A stretch of 64,000 bases of DNA from Geminocystis sp. NIES-3708 (GTDB taxonomy: Bacteria; Cyanobacteriota; Cyanobacteriia; Cyanobacteriales; Cyanobacteriaceae), in assembly GCF_001548095.1 (NCBI RefSeq), contig NZ_AP014815.1, forward strand, positions 1,425,656 to 1,489,655, read 5' to 3'. Position numbers and translations under genes: made by a program. The notes under the pieces are model-generated. The model had not been told where the DNA came from. It did no database searches and worked only from the letters and a program-made list of their open reading frames with translations. Below are positions 9,918 through 19,363 of the stretch, one piece after another. Positions within the stretch are counted from its first letter, which is position 1. Each line of letters begins with the position of its first letter.

Positions 9918-12275
9918 ATGTTTAAGAAAAAAAAATCTGATTTTGAATTGAATTCTATTAATAATAACCATCAGGAGATAGAAAACAAAGTCGTTTCTTC
10001 TTTACCTATAAAGTCAAAAATAACTGAAGAAAAAAAAGATAATCCTCATGGTTTTTATCAATTTTTTGCGTCCTTAAAAAGACGCTGGATTGTTTTGATA
10101 ACTGTAACAACAGGAATTACTGCCATCGTAGGTTTTTGGACTTATCAACAATCACCTATTTATCAAGGTAAATTCATGTTATTAGTGGAAAAATATGAAG
10201 AAAAAGGAAAAAATGATGTTAATAATAATATTAATATAAATGGAGGAATCTCTCCATCTCAGTTAGCAGAAATTGATTACAATACAGAAATACAAATTTT
10301 AAGTAGTTCCAGTGTTTTGTTGCCTATTTTAGAGGAAATTGCTATTAAATATCCAGATATTTATGAAGATATTAACCTCGAAAATTTAGATAATTTAACA
10401 ATCAAACCATTGGAAAATACAAAAATATTAGAAGTTACCTTTAAAAATAAAAATCCTGAAAAGATTAAATACGTTTTAGATAAAATTGCCGATAGTTATT
10501 TAGCTAATAATTTAGAAGAAAATAAAAATAATATTAATGAAGGTTTAAAATTTGTTCGCAATCAAGTACCACAATTAGAAAATCAAGTTAGCTCTTTACA
10601 AAACCAATTACAAAAATTAAGACAACAATATCAATTTATTGATCCTCAAATTAAAGCCACAGAATTAACTCAACAGTTGATTACTGTAGAAAAAGATTAT
10701 TTAGCAACACAAGTTCAGTTACAACAAGCTAATTCTGCTTATATTAATATACAACAACAATTAAATTTATCCCCTGAACAAGCTATTGCTGTCAGTAATT
10801 TAACTCAATCCCCTACTTATCAAAATTCATTAAAACAATTACAAGATTTAGAAGTAGAATTAGCAGTACAATCCGCAGTTTTTACTGATGAAAGTCCTCA
10901 AATTATTACCTTAAAAGAAAAAAGAGAAAATTTACTAAAATTATTAAGACAAGAAAGTAATAATACTTTAGCAAAAAACTTTGGTAATATTACAGACCAA
11001 CAATCAATTGCCTTATCTACTCCTAATCAAATTCGTACCAAATTAACCGAAGAATTGCTATCAAAAGCCAACGAAATTAAAATGTTGCAGACAAAAATTG
11101 ATAGTTTAAAAATAGTTTTAGCACAAATTAATCAGCATACCCAAAAAATGCCCGATCTCACCAGAAAATATACAGATTTACAAAGAGAACTGCAATCTAA
11201 TACTGATAGTTTAAAAAGATTTTTAGAAATCAAAGAAAAGTTAGAATTAGAACAAGTTCAAAAAACAGTAAATTGGCGGGTAATTAGTCCACCACAAAAG
11301 CCTAAAAAGCCCATTTATCCCATACCATTAAATAATATGATTATTGGTTTTTTAGGAGGATTAATTTTAGGTACAATAACTTCATTAATAGTTGATAAAT
11401 TAGACGACAAGATTTATTCTTTAAACCAACTAAAAAGTTATGCAAAACAACCAATATTAGGGGAAATTCCTGTTCAGAAAAACATTAATTCTATCGAAAA
11501 AATTATCCATAAAACTTTGCCTTCTTTTAACACACACACTGAATCTCCACCAAATTGGATGTCAAAAGCCACTGAAATAGAAGAGTATAAATCGTCTTAT
11601 TGGATTGAATCTTTTCGTAATCTTTACACTAATATCAGTTTGATTGGCTTAGATTCTCCCGTAATTTCATTAGTAATCAGTTCTGCAAATCCTGCAGAAG
11701 GTAAATCCACCATTACCTTAAATTTAGCAAAAGCGGCAGCCGCCATAGGACAAAAAGTATTACTAATTGATGCAGACTTACGATTACCTCAATTACACCA
11801 TCTTTTAGGAATAAATAACAATAATGGTTTAAGTGATATTTTAGGTAAAGAAAGTGATTTATCATCAGTTATCAAAAAAATACCTGAGTGGGAAAACCTA
11901 TCAGTGATTACGGCGGGACAGATAGTACTAGACCCTACTCAATTATTACATTCAAAAAAAATGCAGTACATAATCAAACAATTAAAAAAATCTCAACAAT
12001 TTGATTTAATTTTATTTGATAGCCCTTCCATTTTAGGTTTTTCCGATGCTAGAATTATCACTCCTCATACCAACGGTTTAGTTTTAGTAGTTAAATTGGG
12101 TAAAACAGAGAAAAATCCTTTACAACAGGTGATAGAACAGGTAAAAATATCTCATATTCCCCTATTAGGTATTGTTGCTAACGGAATCAAATATAATGAT
12201 CAAGGAGGATATTATCGCTCCAACTATCACAATTATTATCAATCATCAAAAACAATTAACAAAAGCAATTCCTAA
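9918..12275 (+). CDS. Wzc-type polysaccharide copolymerase and tyrosine autokinase
   Basis: 785 aa. Wzz domain with a first membrane segment near residues 53-70, a long periplasmic coiled coil (about 200-460), a second membrane segment after the PKKPIYPIP proline motif (about 465-490), then a cytoplasmic BY-kinase: Walker A PAEGKST near 590-600, Walker A' LLIDADLR near 615 and Walker B LILFDSP near 697. The C-terminus is a tyrosine cluster (YYRSNYHNYYQ), the autophosphorylation tail. It controls chain length and export of extracellular polysaccharide with the Wza-like protein encoded 16 bp upstream. Confidence 0.92.
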   Translation: MFKKKKSDFELNSINNNHQEIENKVVSSLPIKSKITEEKKDNPHGFYQFFASLKRRWIVLITVTTGITAIVGFWTYQQSPIYQGKFMLLVEKYEEKGKNDVNNNININGGISPSQLAEIDYNTEIQILSSSSVLLPILEEIAIKYPDIYEDINLENLDNLTIKPLENTKILEVTFKNKNPEKIKYVLDKIADSYLANNLEENKNNINEGLKFVRNQVPQLENQVSSLQNQLQKLRQQYQFIDPQIKATELTQQLITVEKDYLATQVQLQQANSAYINIQQQLNLSPEQAIAVSNLTQSPTYQNSLKQLQDLEVELAVQSAVFTDESPQIITLKEKRENLLKLLRQESNNTLAKNFGNITDQQSIALSTPNQIRTKLTEELLSKANEIKMLQTKIDSLKIVLAQINQHTQKMPDLTRKYTDLQRELQSNTDSLKRFLEIKEKLELEQVQKTVNWRVISPPQKPKKPIYPIPLNNMIIGFLGGLILGTITSLIVDKLDDKIYSLNQLKSYAKQPILGEIPVQKNINSIEKIIHKTLPSFNTHTESPPNWMSKATEIEEYKSSYWIESFRNLYTNISLIGLDSPVISLVISSANPAEGKSTITLNLAKAAAAIGQKVLLIDADLRLPQLHHLLGINNNNGLSDILGKESDLSSVIKKIPEWENLSVITAGQIVLDPTQLLHSKKMQYIIKQLKKSQQFDLILFDSPSILGFSDARIITPHTNGLVLVVKLGKTEKNPLQQVIEQVKISHIPLLGIVANGIKYNDQGGYYRSNYHNYYQSSKTINKSNS

Positions 12276-12296
12276 ATTACTCACCACTTATTATTT

Positions 12297-12821
12297 ATGA
12301 TTTCTATTTTATCTCTTACAATTTTATTAATGATCGGCCTATTTTTCTTCATCAGAGGAAGTATAAAAGATCGTACCGAAATTGTTACTATTGCCTGTCA
12401 AGATAATGAAGACAATATTTTAAGCTATTTAAGAGATTATTTTCAAACAAGATCTTATCGAGTCAAAGCTATAGACACAGAAACTAATAAAGTAACTTTA
12501 GAAGGTGAAGTTTTACCAAGTGTTTTTTTAGCTTTTTTTCTTACTGTTTTAGCTGGTTGTGGTTTATTTTGTTGTGCTTTAGTTTTATCAATGATATTTA
12601 CCACTGACAGTAATATATTTTTAGGACTATTAATATTAGCCCCTCTTGCTGGTTTTTTCTATTGGAAAGGTGCAAATAGAGTAGAAAAAGTTGCTTTTCG
12701 ACTAGATAAAAATACCCAAGAATCTTCAGATACAGTAATTACAATTCAAGCTCATCGAGATGAATTAATTCAGCTACAAAATACCTTTCCTTTTACTTAT
12801 TCTGTCAAAGAAACCGTTTAA
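12297..12821 (+). CDS. Probable cofactor assembly of complex C subunit B (CCB2/CCB4-like)
   Basis: 174 aa. It has an N-terminal membrane helix (1-20), a soluble stretch with NILSYLRDYFQTRSYRV, and a hydrophobic hairpin of two helices (about 77-125) ending in FYWKGANR. This order of segments resembles the CCB2/CCB4 family, which in chloroplasts helps attach heme ci to cytochrome b6. The assignment rests on remembered family pattern and is not certain. It lies 21 bp after the Wzc-type gene on the same strand, but functional linkage is unlikely. Confidence 0.6.
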   Translation: MISILSLTILLMIGLFFFIRGSIKDRTEIVTIACQDNEDNILSYLRDYFQTRSYRVKAIDTETNKVTLEGEVLPSVFLAFFLTVLAGCGLFCCALVLSMIFTTDSNIFLGLLILAPLAGFFYWKGANRVEKVAFRLDKNTQESSDTVITIQAHRDELIQLQNTFPFTYSVKETV

Positions 12822-12972
12822 TGTCGTCTTTTTTTCCCATACTGTTAACTTTACTAACATTAACAATAATAAAAAAAACGTAAAGAATAAAAAAGGTTTA
12901 CAATAGGTATATTAAATTATAAAAACTTAAACATAAAATTTAGGATTGATAATTCACCCTTTAACTTTTTAG

Positions 12973-14586
12973 ATGAATAGTTTTAATAACTCTATTTCAA
13001 AAACAACTTTTTCTTTAACAACCCCTTTATATTACGTTAACGGTTTACCACATATAGGTAGTGCTTATACTACTATGATTGCTGATGTCATCGCCCGTTG
13101 GCAAAGGCTTTGTGGTAATGAAGTTTTATTTGTAACAGGCACTGATGAACATGGGCAGAAAATCCAACGCACAGCAGAACAAGGTGGTATTGAGCCACAA
13201 ATACATTGCGATCGCATAGCAGCTAGTTTTCGTGACTTATGGGAAAAACTCAATATACAATATGACAGATTTAGTCGTACTACTGCAAAAAATCATGATG
13301 CTATAGTCAAAGAATTTTTTGAAATAGTTTGGACGCAAAATGACATATATCTTGATCAACAACAAGGATGGTATTGTGTTGCTTGTGAGGAATTTAAGGA
13401 GAAAAGAGAACTATTAGAAGATGGTTGTTGTCCCACTCATACTAACCTCAAAGCAGAATGGCGAGATGAACAAAACTACTTTTTTCGTCTTTCCCGTTAT
13501 CAACAAGCATTAGAAGAACTTTACCAATCAAACCCTGATTTTATTCAACCAGAAACCAGACGTAATGAAGTATTAAATTTTGTTAAGCAAGGTTTACAAG
13601 ATTTTTCCATTTCACGGGTAAATGTTTCTTGGGGGTTTCCCATTCCTAATGATCCAAATCATACTATTTATGTATGGTTTGATGCTCTTCTAGGTTATAT
13701 TACCGCTTTATTAGATGAAAATGAAGCACCAACTCTCGAAAATGCCCTAAAAAAGTGGTATCCATTTAATTTACACCTCATTGGTAAAGATATATTACGT
13801 TTTCATGCCGTTTATTGGCCCGCAATGTTAATGTCAGCGAATTTACCTCTACCACAACAAGTATTTGGTCATGGATTTTTAACCAAAGATGGACAAAAAA
13901 TGGGAAAAACTTTAGGTAACACTTTAGATCCTTTTAGTCTTCTTGATAAATATGGTTCTGATGCCGTACGTTACTATTTTCTCAAAGAAATCGAATTTGG
14001 TAAAGATGGTGACTTCAATGAAACTCGTTTTGTGAATATTCTCAATGCAGATTTAGCAAATGACTTAGGAAATCTATTAAATCGCAGTTTAGGAATGTTG
14101 AATAAGTACTGTGGAGGAGTTTTACCACCTATATTAGGTAAAAATATCCCTGATGAGAATAATGTTAAACAAATTGGTGAAACCTTAAAATATCGTTTTC
14201 CTGAGGCTTATAAAATTTATAAATTCCATTTAGTCTGTGAAGATGCGTTAATTTTAGTACGCAATTGTAATAAATTTATTGATGAAACTGCACCTTGGAG
14301 TTTATATAAAAAAGGAGAACAAAAAGAAGTTGAAAAAATTCTTTACACTGTCTTAGAATCTGTGAGATTTTCTGCTTTTATTTTAGCTCCAATTATCCCA
14401 AATGTAAGCAACAAAATTTATCATCAATTAGGCTATAATTTCGATTTTAATCAAAAAGATTTAGGCGTTAAAACATATATAGATAGAGGTCATTTTGAAT
14501 GGGGTATTCTACCTTTAAATCAAAATTTACCCAAGGCTAGTCCTGTATTTGTTAAATTAGAACCTCCTATAACAATTGATAGTTAA
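12973..14586 (+). CDS. metG: Methionyl-tRNA synthetase
   Basis: 537 aa class I synthetase. The HIGH motif reads PHIGSAY near residue 25, the zinc-knuckle region has CVACEEF and CCPTH, and the KMSKS loop reads KMGKTLGN near residue 312 (the bacterial short form often has KMGKS; here Thr replaces Ser). The anticodon-binding helical domain follows, and there is no C-terminal tRNA-binding EMAP-like domain. It charges initiator and elongator tRNA-Met. Monocistronic, with a strong terminator directly after the stop codon. Confidence 0.95.
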   Translation: MNSFNNSISKTTFSLTTPLYYVNGLPHIGSAYTTMIADVIARWQRLCGNEVLFVTGTDEHGQKIQRTAEQGGIEPQIHCDRIAASFRDLWEKLNIQYDRFSRTTAKNHDAIVKEFFEIVWTQNDIYLDQQQGWYCVACEEFKEKRELLEDGCCPTHTNLKAEWRDEQNYFFRLSRYQQALEELYQSNPDFIQPETRRNEVLNFVKQGLQDFSISRVNVSWGFPIPNDPNHTIYVWFDALLGYITALLDENEAPTLENALKKWYPFNLHLIGKDILRFHAVYWPAMLMSANLPLPQQVFGHGFLTKDGQKMGKTLGNTLDPFSLLDKYGSDAVRYYFLKEIEFGKDGDFNETRFVNILNADLANDLGNLLNRSLGMLNKYCGGVLPPILGKNIPDENNVKQIGETLKYRFPEAYKIYKFHLVCEDALILVRNCNKFIDETAPWSLYKKGEQKEVEKILYTVLESVRFSAFILAPIIPNVSNKIYHQLGYNFDFNQKDLGVKTYIDRGHFEWGILPLNQNLPKASPVFVKLEPPITIDS

Positions 14587-14619
14587 TAATTAATCATAAA
14601 TTGCTGATTAATTATTTTT
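14587..14619 (+). terminator. Intrinsic terminator after metG
   Basis: A perfect ten-pair stem (TAATTAATCA / TGATTAATTA) with an eight-base loop is followed by TTTTT. The stem is AT-only at its base and extends into the metG stop codon. Confidence 0.6.
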
Positions 14620-14866
14620 CCAGAGAAATAGTCATAAGTTAAATAAATAGATTATATTAATTTATTTTGGATATTTAAAACTCAAGTATTGTTAATATAT
14701 AATAGATATTTAACTAAAAATAACTAATTTTCATCATAATAAATTTTTCTTGCTAATTAACTTTAATAATTTAATGTCCACTTTTTAAAACTCTTTTTTA
14801 TATTAAAACAATTTTCTATTAAACCAATTTTTCAAATAAATTTTACTTCAAAATAAGGATAAAAAA

Positions 14867-15472
14867 ATGTGGGATAATTTTGATAGTGATCCCGTTTTTC
14901 CACCAGAACAAGTTTTAGAAAATAGAGGCAAAGTAGCCATTTTTATTGATGGTTCAAATCTGTTTTATGCCGCTTTACAATTGGGGGTGGAGATCGATTA
15001 CACTAAACTTTTATATCGTTTAACTGCCGGGGCAAAATTACTACGAGCTTTCTTCTATACTGGAGTTGATCGCAGTAATGAAAAACAACAAGGTTTCTTA
15101 CTCTGGATGCGTCGTAACGGTTATCGAGTAATTGCCAAAGATTTAGTACAATTACCTGATGGCTCAAAAAAAGCCAATTTAGATGTAGAAATTGCAGTGG
15201 ATTTAATGGCTTTGGTTGGCTCTTATGATACTGCTGTATTAGTAAGCGGTGATGGTGACTTAGCCTATGCGGTAGATGCAGTAAGTTATCGAGGGGCGCG
15301 TATTGAAGTTGTCAGTTTGCGATCAATGACTAGTGATACTTTAATTAATGTAGCAGATCGTTATATAGATTTAGAGCAAATTCGCGAAGATATACAAAAA
15401 ACTCGCAAATCAAACTTAACCTATGACAATTTTTCTCCTTATCATCTAATCGAAGATCGTGATCCTCTGTAA
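14867..15472 (+). CDS. NYN-domain (LabA/DUF88-like) putative ribonuclease
   Basis: 201 aa. A PIN-like NYN fold covers about residues 22-170: first acidic strand VAIFIDGSNLFYA, central Asp in the NLDVEIAVDLMAL helix, and VSGDGDLAYAV near 128-140, which supply the usual metal-binding acids. The family includes LabA, linked in Synechococcus to negative feedback of the circadian clock, and Limkain-type RNases. The exact role here cannot be told from sequence. The ADP-ribosylglycohydrolase gene follows about 80 bp downstream on the same strand. Confidence 0.85.
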   Translation: MWDNFDSDPVFPPEQVLENRGKVAIFIDGSNLFYAALQLGVEIDYTKLLYRLTAGAKLLRAFFYTGVDRSNEKQQGFLLWMRRNGYRVIAKDLVQLPDGSKKANLDVEIAVDLMALVGSYDTAVLVSGDGDLAYAVDAVSYRGARIEVVSLRSMTSDTLINVADRYIDLEQIREDIQKTRKSNLTYDNFSPYHLIEDRDPL

Positions 15473-15514
15473 AGGTTAATGGCATTAACTTTTATTTATC
15501 GGTGGAATAGCATT

Positions 15515-15533
15515 GGGTGAATACCATTCGCCC
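15515..15533. repeat. Short palindromic intergenic element
   Basis: GGGTGAAT and ATTCGCCC form an imperfect inverted repeat (one G-T pair) within a longer GGTGGAATAGCATT...CGCCCCTAC stretch. Such GGGCGAATGG palindromes are dispersed repeats in cyanobacterial intergenic DNA. A related half copy (GCCATTCATCCCTAC) occurs near 49179. The element covers the upstream GTG at 15517, which argues against that codon being the start of the next gene. Confidence 0.5.
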
Positions 15534-15552
15534 CTACATTGTAAATTTGAAA

Positions 15553-16620
15553 ATGAATCAACTTGAGCGCATCAGAGGATTGTTAATAGGTACAGCCGTT
15601 GGTGATTCCGTTGGTTTACCCGCCGAGGGCATATCCAGAAGACGCAATAAACAACTTTTTCGAGAAAAATGGCATCAAGGATTAATCTTTGGTTACGGCA
15701 TGATTAGCGATGATACAGAACATACTATCTTCATCTCTCAATGTCTTCTTGCCTGTGGTGATTCTGAAGAAGTTTTCCTTAAAAGATTTTCATGGTGTCT
15801 CAAACTATGGTTGTTATCGTTACCTGCTGGAGTGGGTTTAGGGACTCTAAAATCCATTATCAAATTATGGTTAGGGTTTTCCCCTTACAATAGCGGTGTT
15901 TATTCTGCAGGAAATGGTGCAGCAATGCGATCGAGTGTTTTAGGGGCTTATTTTGCCGATAATCTGCCGAAATTAGACATTTTTATTCGTTTATCTACTA
16001 GGATAACCCATAGTGATCCCCGTGCTTTAATTGGTGCAAAAGCGATCGCCTATATTATAGCTTGGATTGTGAGAGAAGATTTAAAACAATGCCCTGATAT
16101 TGACGAATTAGAATTAATTTTAAGATTAGTTGAAGATAAAGAAGCGGAATGGTTAAATTTAACGGATCAACTCATTTATAGCTTAAAACAATCATCATCC
16201 GTGGCAGAATTTGCGCAATTAATCGGACAAGAAAAAGGTATTTCAGGTTATGTATATAAAACAGTGCCTATAGCGATTTATGCTTGGTATTCTCATTTTG
16301 ATAATTTTCGAGATGCTTTAGAATCAGTATTTAACTGTGGTGGTGATACAGATACCACTGGGGCAATAACTGGGGCATTATGTGGCGTAACGATGGGAGA
16401 ATCAGCAATTCCAAAACAATGGCAGAAAAAAATTTTAGATTTTCCCAGAAATACTCGATTATTAATCAAAATTGCTGATAGATTAACCGAAAATATCAAT
16501 AATAACTATCAAAAAAATACCCCTGTTAGTTATGGTTGGTGGTGGATATTACCTAGAAATTTACTTTTTTTAATAATTGTTTTAATGCACGGTTTTCGCC
16601 GTTTATTGCCACCTTTTTAA
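15553..16620 (+). CDS. ADP-ribosylglycohydrolase family protein with a C-terminal membrane anchor
   Basis: About 355 aa from the ATG at 15553; an upstream GTG at 15517 is possible but lies inside a palindromic repeat. Family motifs are GTAVGDSVGLPAEG, the metal-binding SDDTEHT and the C-terminal GGDTDTTGAITGALCG, which supply the two Mg ions. These enzymes remove ADP-ribose from proteins (DraG) or nucleic acids. The last 30 residues (LPRNLLFLIIVLMHGF) form a membrane helix with an RR-flanked end, not typical of soluble DraG, so the enzyme may be membrane-tethered. The substrate is unknown. Confidence 0.85.
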   Translation: MNQLERIRGLLIGTAVGDSVGLPAEGISRRRNKQLFREKWHQGLIFGYGMISDDTEHTIFISQCLLACGDSEEVFLKRFSWCLKLWLLSLPAGVGLGTLKSIIKLWLGFSPYNSGVYSAGNGAAMRSSVLGAYFADNLPKLDIFIRLSTRITHSDPRALIGAKAIAYIIAWIVREDLKQCPDIDELELILRLVEDKEAEWLNLTDQLIYSLKQSSSVAEFAQLIGQEKGISGYVYKTVPIAIYAWYSHFDNFRDALESVFNCGGDTDTTGAITGALCGVTMGESAIPKQWQKKILDFPRNTRLLIKIADRLTENINNNYQKNTPVSYGWWWILPRNLLFLIIVLMHGFRRLLPPF

Positions 16621-16636
16621 TTTACTGTACTTTAGA

Positions 16637-18313
16637 CTAAAAGTTAACTAAACGAGAGCGTAAAGTTTCTAATCCTAAACGTTTTTCCGCAGAAATAAAT
16701 AATGCTTGAGGATAATTATTCTTAGCGGTTTCTAAATGTTCACTATCAGCTTTATCTATTTTATTAAATACGATTAATTCTATGTTTGGTGCTAAAGGCA
16801 TATCTGCTAAAATTGCTTTTACTGAATTAATTTGACTTTCCCATGTTGGGTGAGATAAATCTACCACGTGCAACATTGCATCGGCTTCTGTTACTTCTTC
16901 TAATGTTGCCCGAAAAGAATCCACTAACTGAGGGGGTAATTCATGAATAAAACCGACAGTATCTGTTAATAAAATAGTGCGAGATTCACTGGTATTTTTA
17001 TCAGTAATGGTTAGTCTTCTGGTGGTAGGATCTAAAGTGGCAAATAGCTTATCCGCAGCGTAAACTTCAGCATTCGTTAAAGCATTGATTAAAGTCGATT
17101 TCCCTGCATTAGTATAACCGACGATCGCCACTGAAGGTATTTCTTGTTGTTGTCGTTGTTGCCTTAACCTTGATCGATGATTCTGTAACTGATTAACTTC
17201 TTGTTGCAGTCTAGTGATTCTTTTTTTGATTGCTCTTCTTTCGGTTTCTAGTTTGGTTTCCCCTGGTCCTCTTGTACCAATACCACCTCCTAACCTTGAC
17301 ATAGCTTGACCTCTTCCTGTTAGACGGGGTAGCATATATTCTAATTGAGCTAATTCCACTTGTAATTTGCCTGCTCCTGATTGTGCCCTTTGAGCAAATA
17401 TATCTAAAATTACTTCTGTGCGATCAACTACTCTTACGCCGAATTGTAATTCTAAATTACGCACTTGAGCAGGAGATAATTCTCGATCAAATGCTACCAA
17501 ATTTGCACCTAAAGTTTGCACTTGTAAAGCAATTTCTTCAACTTTTCCTGCACCAACCAAAGTTTGAGGATGAGGATTTGAGCGTTTTTGTTCGATGGTA
17601 GCTAATATTTTACCTCCAGCACTATCTACCAATAAGGCTAACTCTTGTAAGCTATCTTGAAATTTTTGTTCTGTCATCTTTGCCGTCATCAAGCCCACTA
17701 ATAATACCTTGTCCTCTTGAGATGAGACATCCTGGGCGATAAATTCTCGACTAAATTCAGCCTCTAAACTATCCACTAAATCCAGAAAATCTTGCTCGGC
17801 GAGATCTTCTAAATCTTGTGGTGATGACACTTCCCAATATGTATCATTTTCAGAAATAGGCAATAAGTGTGCTAAATAAGTATCTTTAATAAAACCACTA
17901 GCTCCTCCTCCCTTACGCATAACGCCACCTCCTGTGAGAGAAAACATTACCAAGGCATCTAATCTTTGCCGTGCCATAGCTGTTAAACAAGCCTCACTAG
18001 GAGCATCAGATTTCAAAGACGTAGCTAAACAACGAATACCCGATAATCTTTCTGCACCATAACGAGGTAATTCTAAAGGGGGGATTTGAGTTTGACGGGG
18101 AGTACCAACCCCCACTCGAATAACTTGTCCACGGCGGTTTAAATAGACGCAAACAGGCTGTTTAAGATCAGTACTAATAGCAGCAATTCTTTCAGCCAAT
18201 TCTGTAGTGGTTAGGCGATCGCTACGGATACGTTGATGATAAAGTTTTTGTAATTGTTTAAGTTGGTTAGGCTTTAAACCTTGAAGATTACCGTAAATAT
18301 TTTCAGTGGTCAT
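16637..18313 (-). CDS. hflX: HflX, ribosome-associated GTPase
   Basis: 558 aa. The HflX N-terminal nucleotide-binding domain (GRGQAMSRLGGGIGTRGPGETKLE motif region), the coiled coil (ERRAIKKRITRLQQEV) and a Ras-like G domain: G1 GYTNAGKS near 404-411, G3 DTVGF, G4 NKID and G5 SAEK. HflX splits stalled or hibernating 70S ribosomes under stress. The cyanobacterial version is longer than the E. coli one because of an extra N-terminal domain of about 170 residues, seen here. It lies downstream of psaI on the same strand, separated by a repeat element. Confidence 0.94.
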   Translation of the reverse strand: MTTENIYGNLQGLKPNQLKQLQKLYHQRIRSDRLTTTELAERIAAISTDLKQPVCVYLNRRGQVIRVGVGTPRQTQIPPLELPRYGAERLSGIRCLATSLKSDAPSEACLTAMARQRLDALVMFSLTGGGVMRKGGGASGFIKDTYLAHLLPISENDTYWEVSSPQDLEDLAEQDFLDLVDSLEAEFSREFIAQDVSSQEDKVLLVGLMTAKMTEQKFQDSLQELALLVDSAGGKILATIEQKRSNPHPQTLVGAGKVEEIALQVQTLGANLVAFDRELSPAQVRNLELQFGVRVVDRTEVILDIFAQRAQSGAGKLQVELAQLEYMLPRLTGRGQAMSRLGGGIGTRGPGETKLETERRAIKKRITRLQQEVNQLQNHRSRLRQQRQQQEIPSVAIVGYTNAGKSTLINALTNAEVYAADKLFATLDPTTRRLTITDKNTSESRTILLTDTVGFIHELPPQLVDSFRATLEEVTEADAMLHVVDLSHPTWESQINSVKAILADMPLAPNIELIVFNKIDKADSEHLETAKNNYPQALFISAEKRLGLETLRSRLVNF

Positions 18314-18344
18314 TCATAATTGGTGAATAATGTAATAATTGAGG

Positions 18345-18418
18345 GTAGGTTAGATTAATGATAACGTAACCCCAAGAAAATGAAGGTTTTTTGCGTTTCG
18401 GGTTTCAACCCAACCTAC
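18345..18418. repeat. Small element with GTAGGTT/AACCTAC ends
   Basis: A 74-bp stretch between hflX and psaI starts with GTAGGTT and ends with its reverse complement AACCTAC, and contains an inner hairpin GGGTT-TC-AACCC at 18400-18411. This resembles the small dispersed GTAGGTTGGGTT repeats of cyanobacterial genomes. It has no coding capacity. Confidence 0.4.
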
Positions 18419-18464
18419 TATCAATTCTTAATTGTTCATTGTTAATTGTATATTGTTCATTGAT

Positions 18465-18581
18465 TTACGCTTCGCTTTCGATTTGTAAAAATAACAAGCC
18501 CATAACTACTGCGGGCATAACTAAGCCAACAGCAGGAACTAAAATACTAGGTAAAAAAGCCGCTGCAAAATCTCCAATCAT
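18465..18581 (-). CDS. psaI: Photosystem I subunit VIII, PsaI (38 aa)
   Basis: A 38-residue frame on the minus strand begins [16 protein letters not shown] and ends FLQIESEA, the highly conserved PsaI C-terminus. One membrane helix spans nearly the whole protein. PsaI sits beside PsaL and PsaM in photosystem I and stabilises PsaL binding and trimer formation. A ribosome site (AGGAA) lies 9 bases before the ATG. psaL is immediately divergent, 184 bp away, so the two share one intergenic control region. Confidence 0.93.
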   Translation of the reverse strand: MIGDFAAAFLPSILVPAVGLVMPAVVMGLLFLQIESEA

Positions 18582-18765
18582 GGTTGATATGTTCCTATAC
18601 TAAAAAATAAAATTAACTTAAATGGATAATACTGTGAAGTTAGACCAAAAAAGATCAAATATAAAGATTCTTAACAAAAAAATCCTTATCTGACTCCCTT
18701 CGAGTTAAAGTAACCTAAAAATAGTCAATTTTTGATAAAACTTTAAGGAGATTACATAAAAAGCA

Positions 18766-19257
18766 ATGAGTACTGATTTAATTAATTGCGGTAACGATCC
18801 TCAAGTAGGAAATCTCTCTACTCCCGTCAATGGATCTGCTTTTACTAAAGCCTTTATTAATGCACTTCCTGCTTACCGTCAAGGTTTGTCTGCTAATCGT
18901 CGTGGATTAGAAATTGGCATGGCTCACGGTTATCTATTATACGGACCTTTTGCAGTCTTAGGACCTCTTCGTTTAACTGATTATGGACCTACTGCTGGTT
19001 TATTGGCAACTATTGGTTTAGTTTCTATCCTCACCATTTGTTTATCTATTTATGGAGCTGTAGGAGTTGGTAAACCTACTGAAACCCTTACTACACCTAA
19101 TGTTCCTTTAGATTTAGCTTCAAAAGAAGGTTGGAGCGAATTTGCTGGTGGTTTCTTATTAGGTGCTTGTGGTGGTGCGTTTTTTGCATATTTTTTATGC
19201 CAAACTCCTCACTTAAAACCCTTAATTGAAGTTGCAAGTGGCGTTTGGTCATCATAA
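18766..19257 (+). CDS. psaL: Photosystem I reaction center subunit XI, PsaL
   Basis: 163 aa, full length. The conserved N-terminus carries DPQVGNLSTPVN, the region GLEIGMAHGYLLYGPF provides the chlorophyll/carotenoid contact helix, and the last helix (FAGGFLLGACGGAFFAYFL) is the trimer-contact helix. PsaL forms the monomer-monomer interface of cyanobacterial photosystem I. A ribosome site AAGGAG lies 15 bases before the ATG, somewhat far. It is divergent from psaI and ends in a strong terminator. It is not next to psaF/psaJ. Confidence 0.96.
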   Translation: MSTDLINCGNDPQVGNLSTPVNGSAFTKAFINALPAYRQGLSANRRGLEIGMAHGYLLYGPFAVLGPLRLTDYGPTAGLLATIGLVSILTICLSIYGAVGVGKPTETLTTPNVPLDLASKEGWSEFAGGFLLGACGGAFFAYFLCQTPHLKPLIEVASGVWSS

Positions 19258-19288
19258 TCAATAACAATTAATAATTAACAGTAATTAG

Positions 19289-19311
19289 GGTGGGCAATGC
19301 TCACCTTTTTT
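19289..19311 (+). terminator. Intrinsic terminator after psaL
   Basis: Seven-pair GC-rich stem GGTGGGC / GCTCACC (one G-T pair), loop AAT, then six T. It lies 32 bp after the psaL stop, on the right strand for a strong factor-independent terminator. Confidence 0.8.
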
Positions 19312-19363
19312 ATGTTTAAATTAAACAAGATCAAATAAAAATTTTGGCTTTCTTGTCTTAATT

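Noticed and set aside
15517-15552. GTG start for the ADP-ribosylglycohydrolase
   Set aside because: The codon lies in a palindromic repeat, and the conserved family sequence starts at the ATG at 15553.
18391-18603. 70-aa plus-strand frame over psaI
   Set aside because: It is the complementary shadow of the clearly conserved 38-aa PsaI on the minus strand and of repeat sequence.
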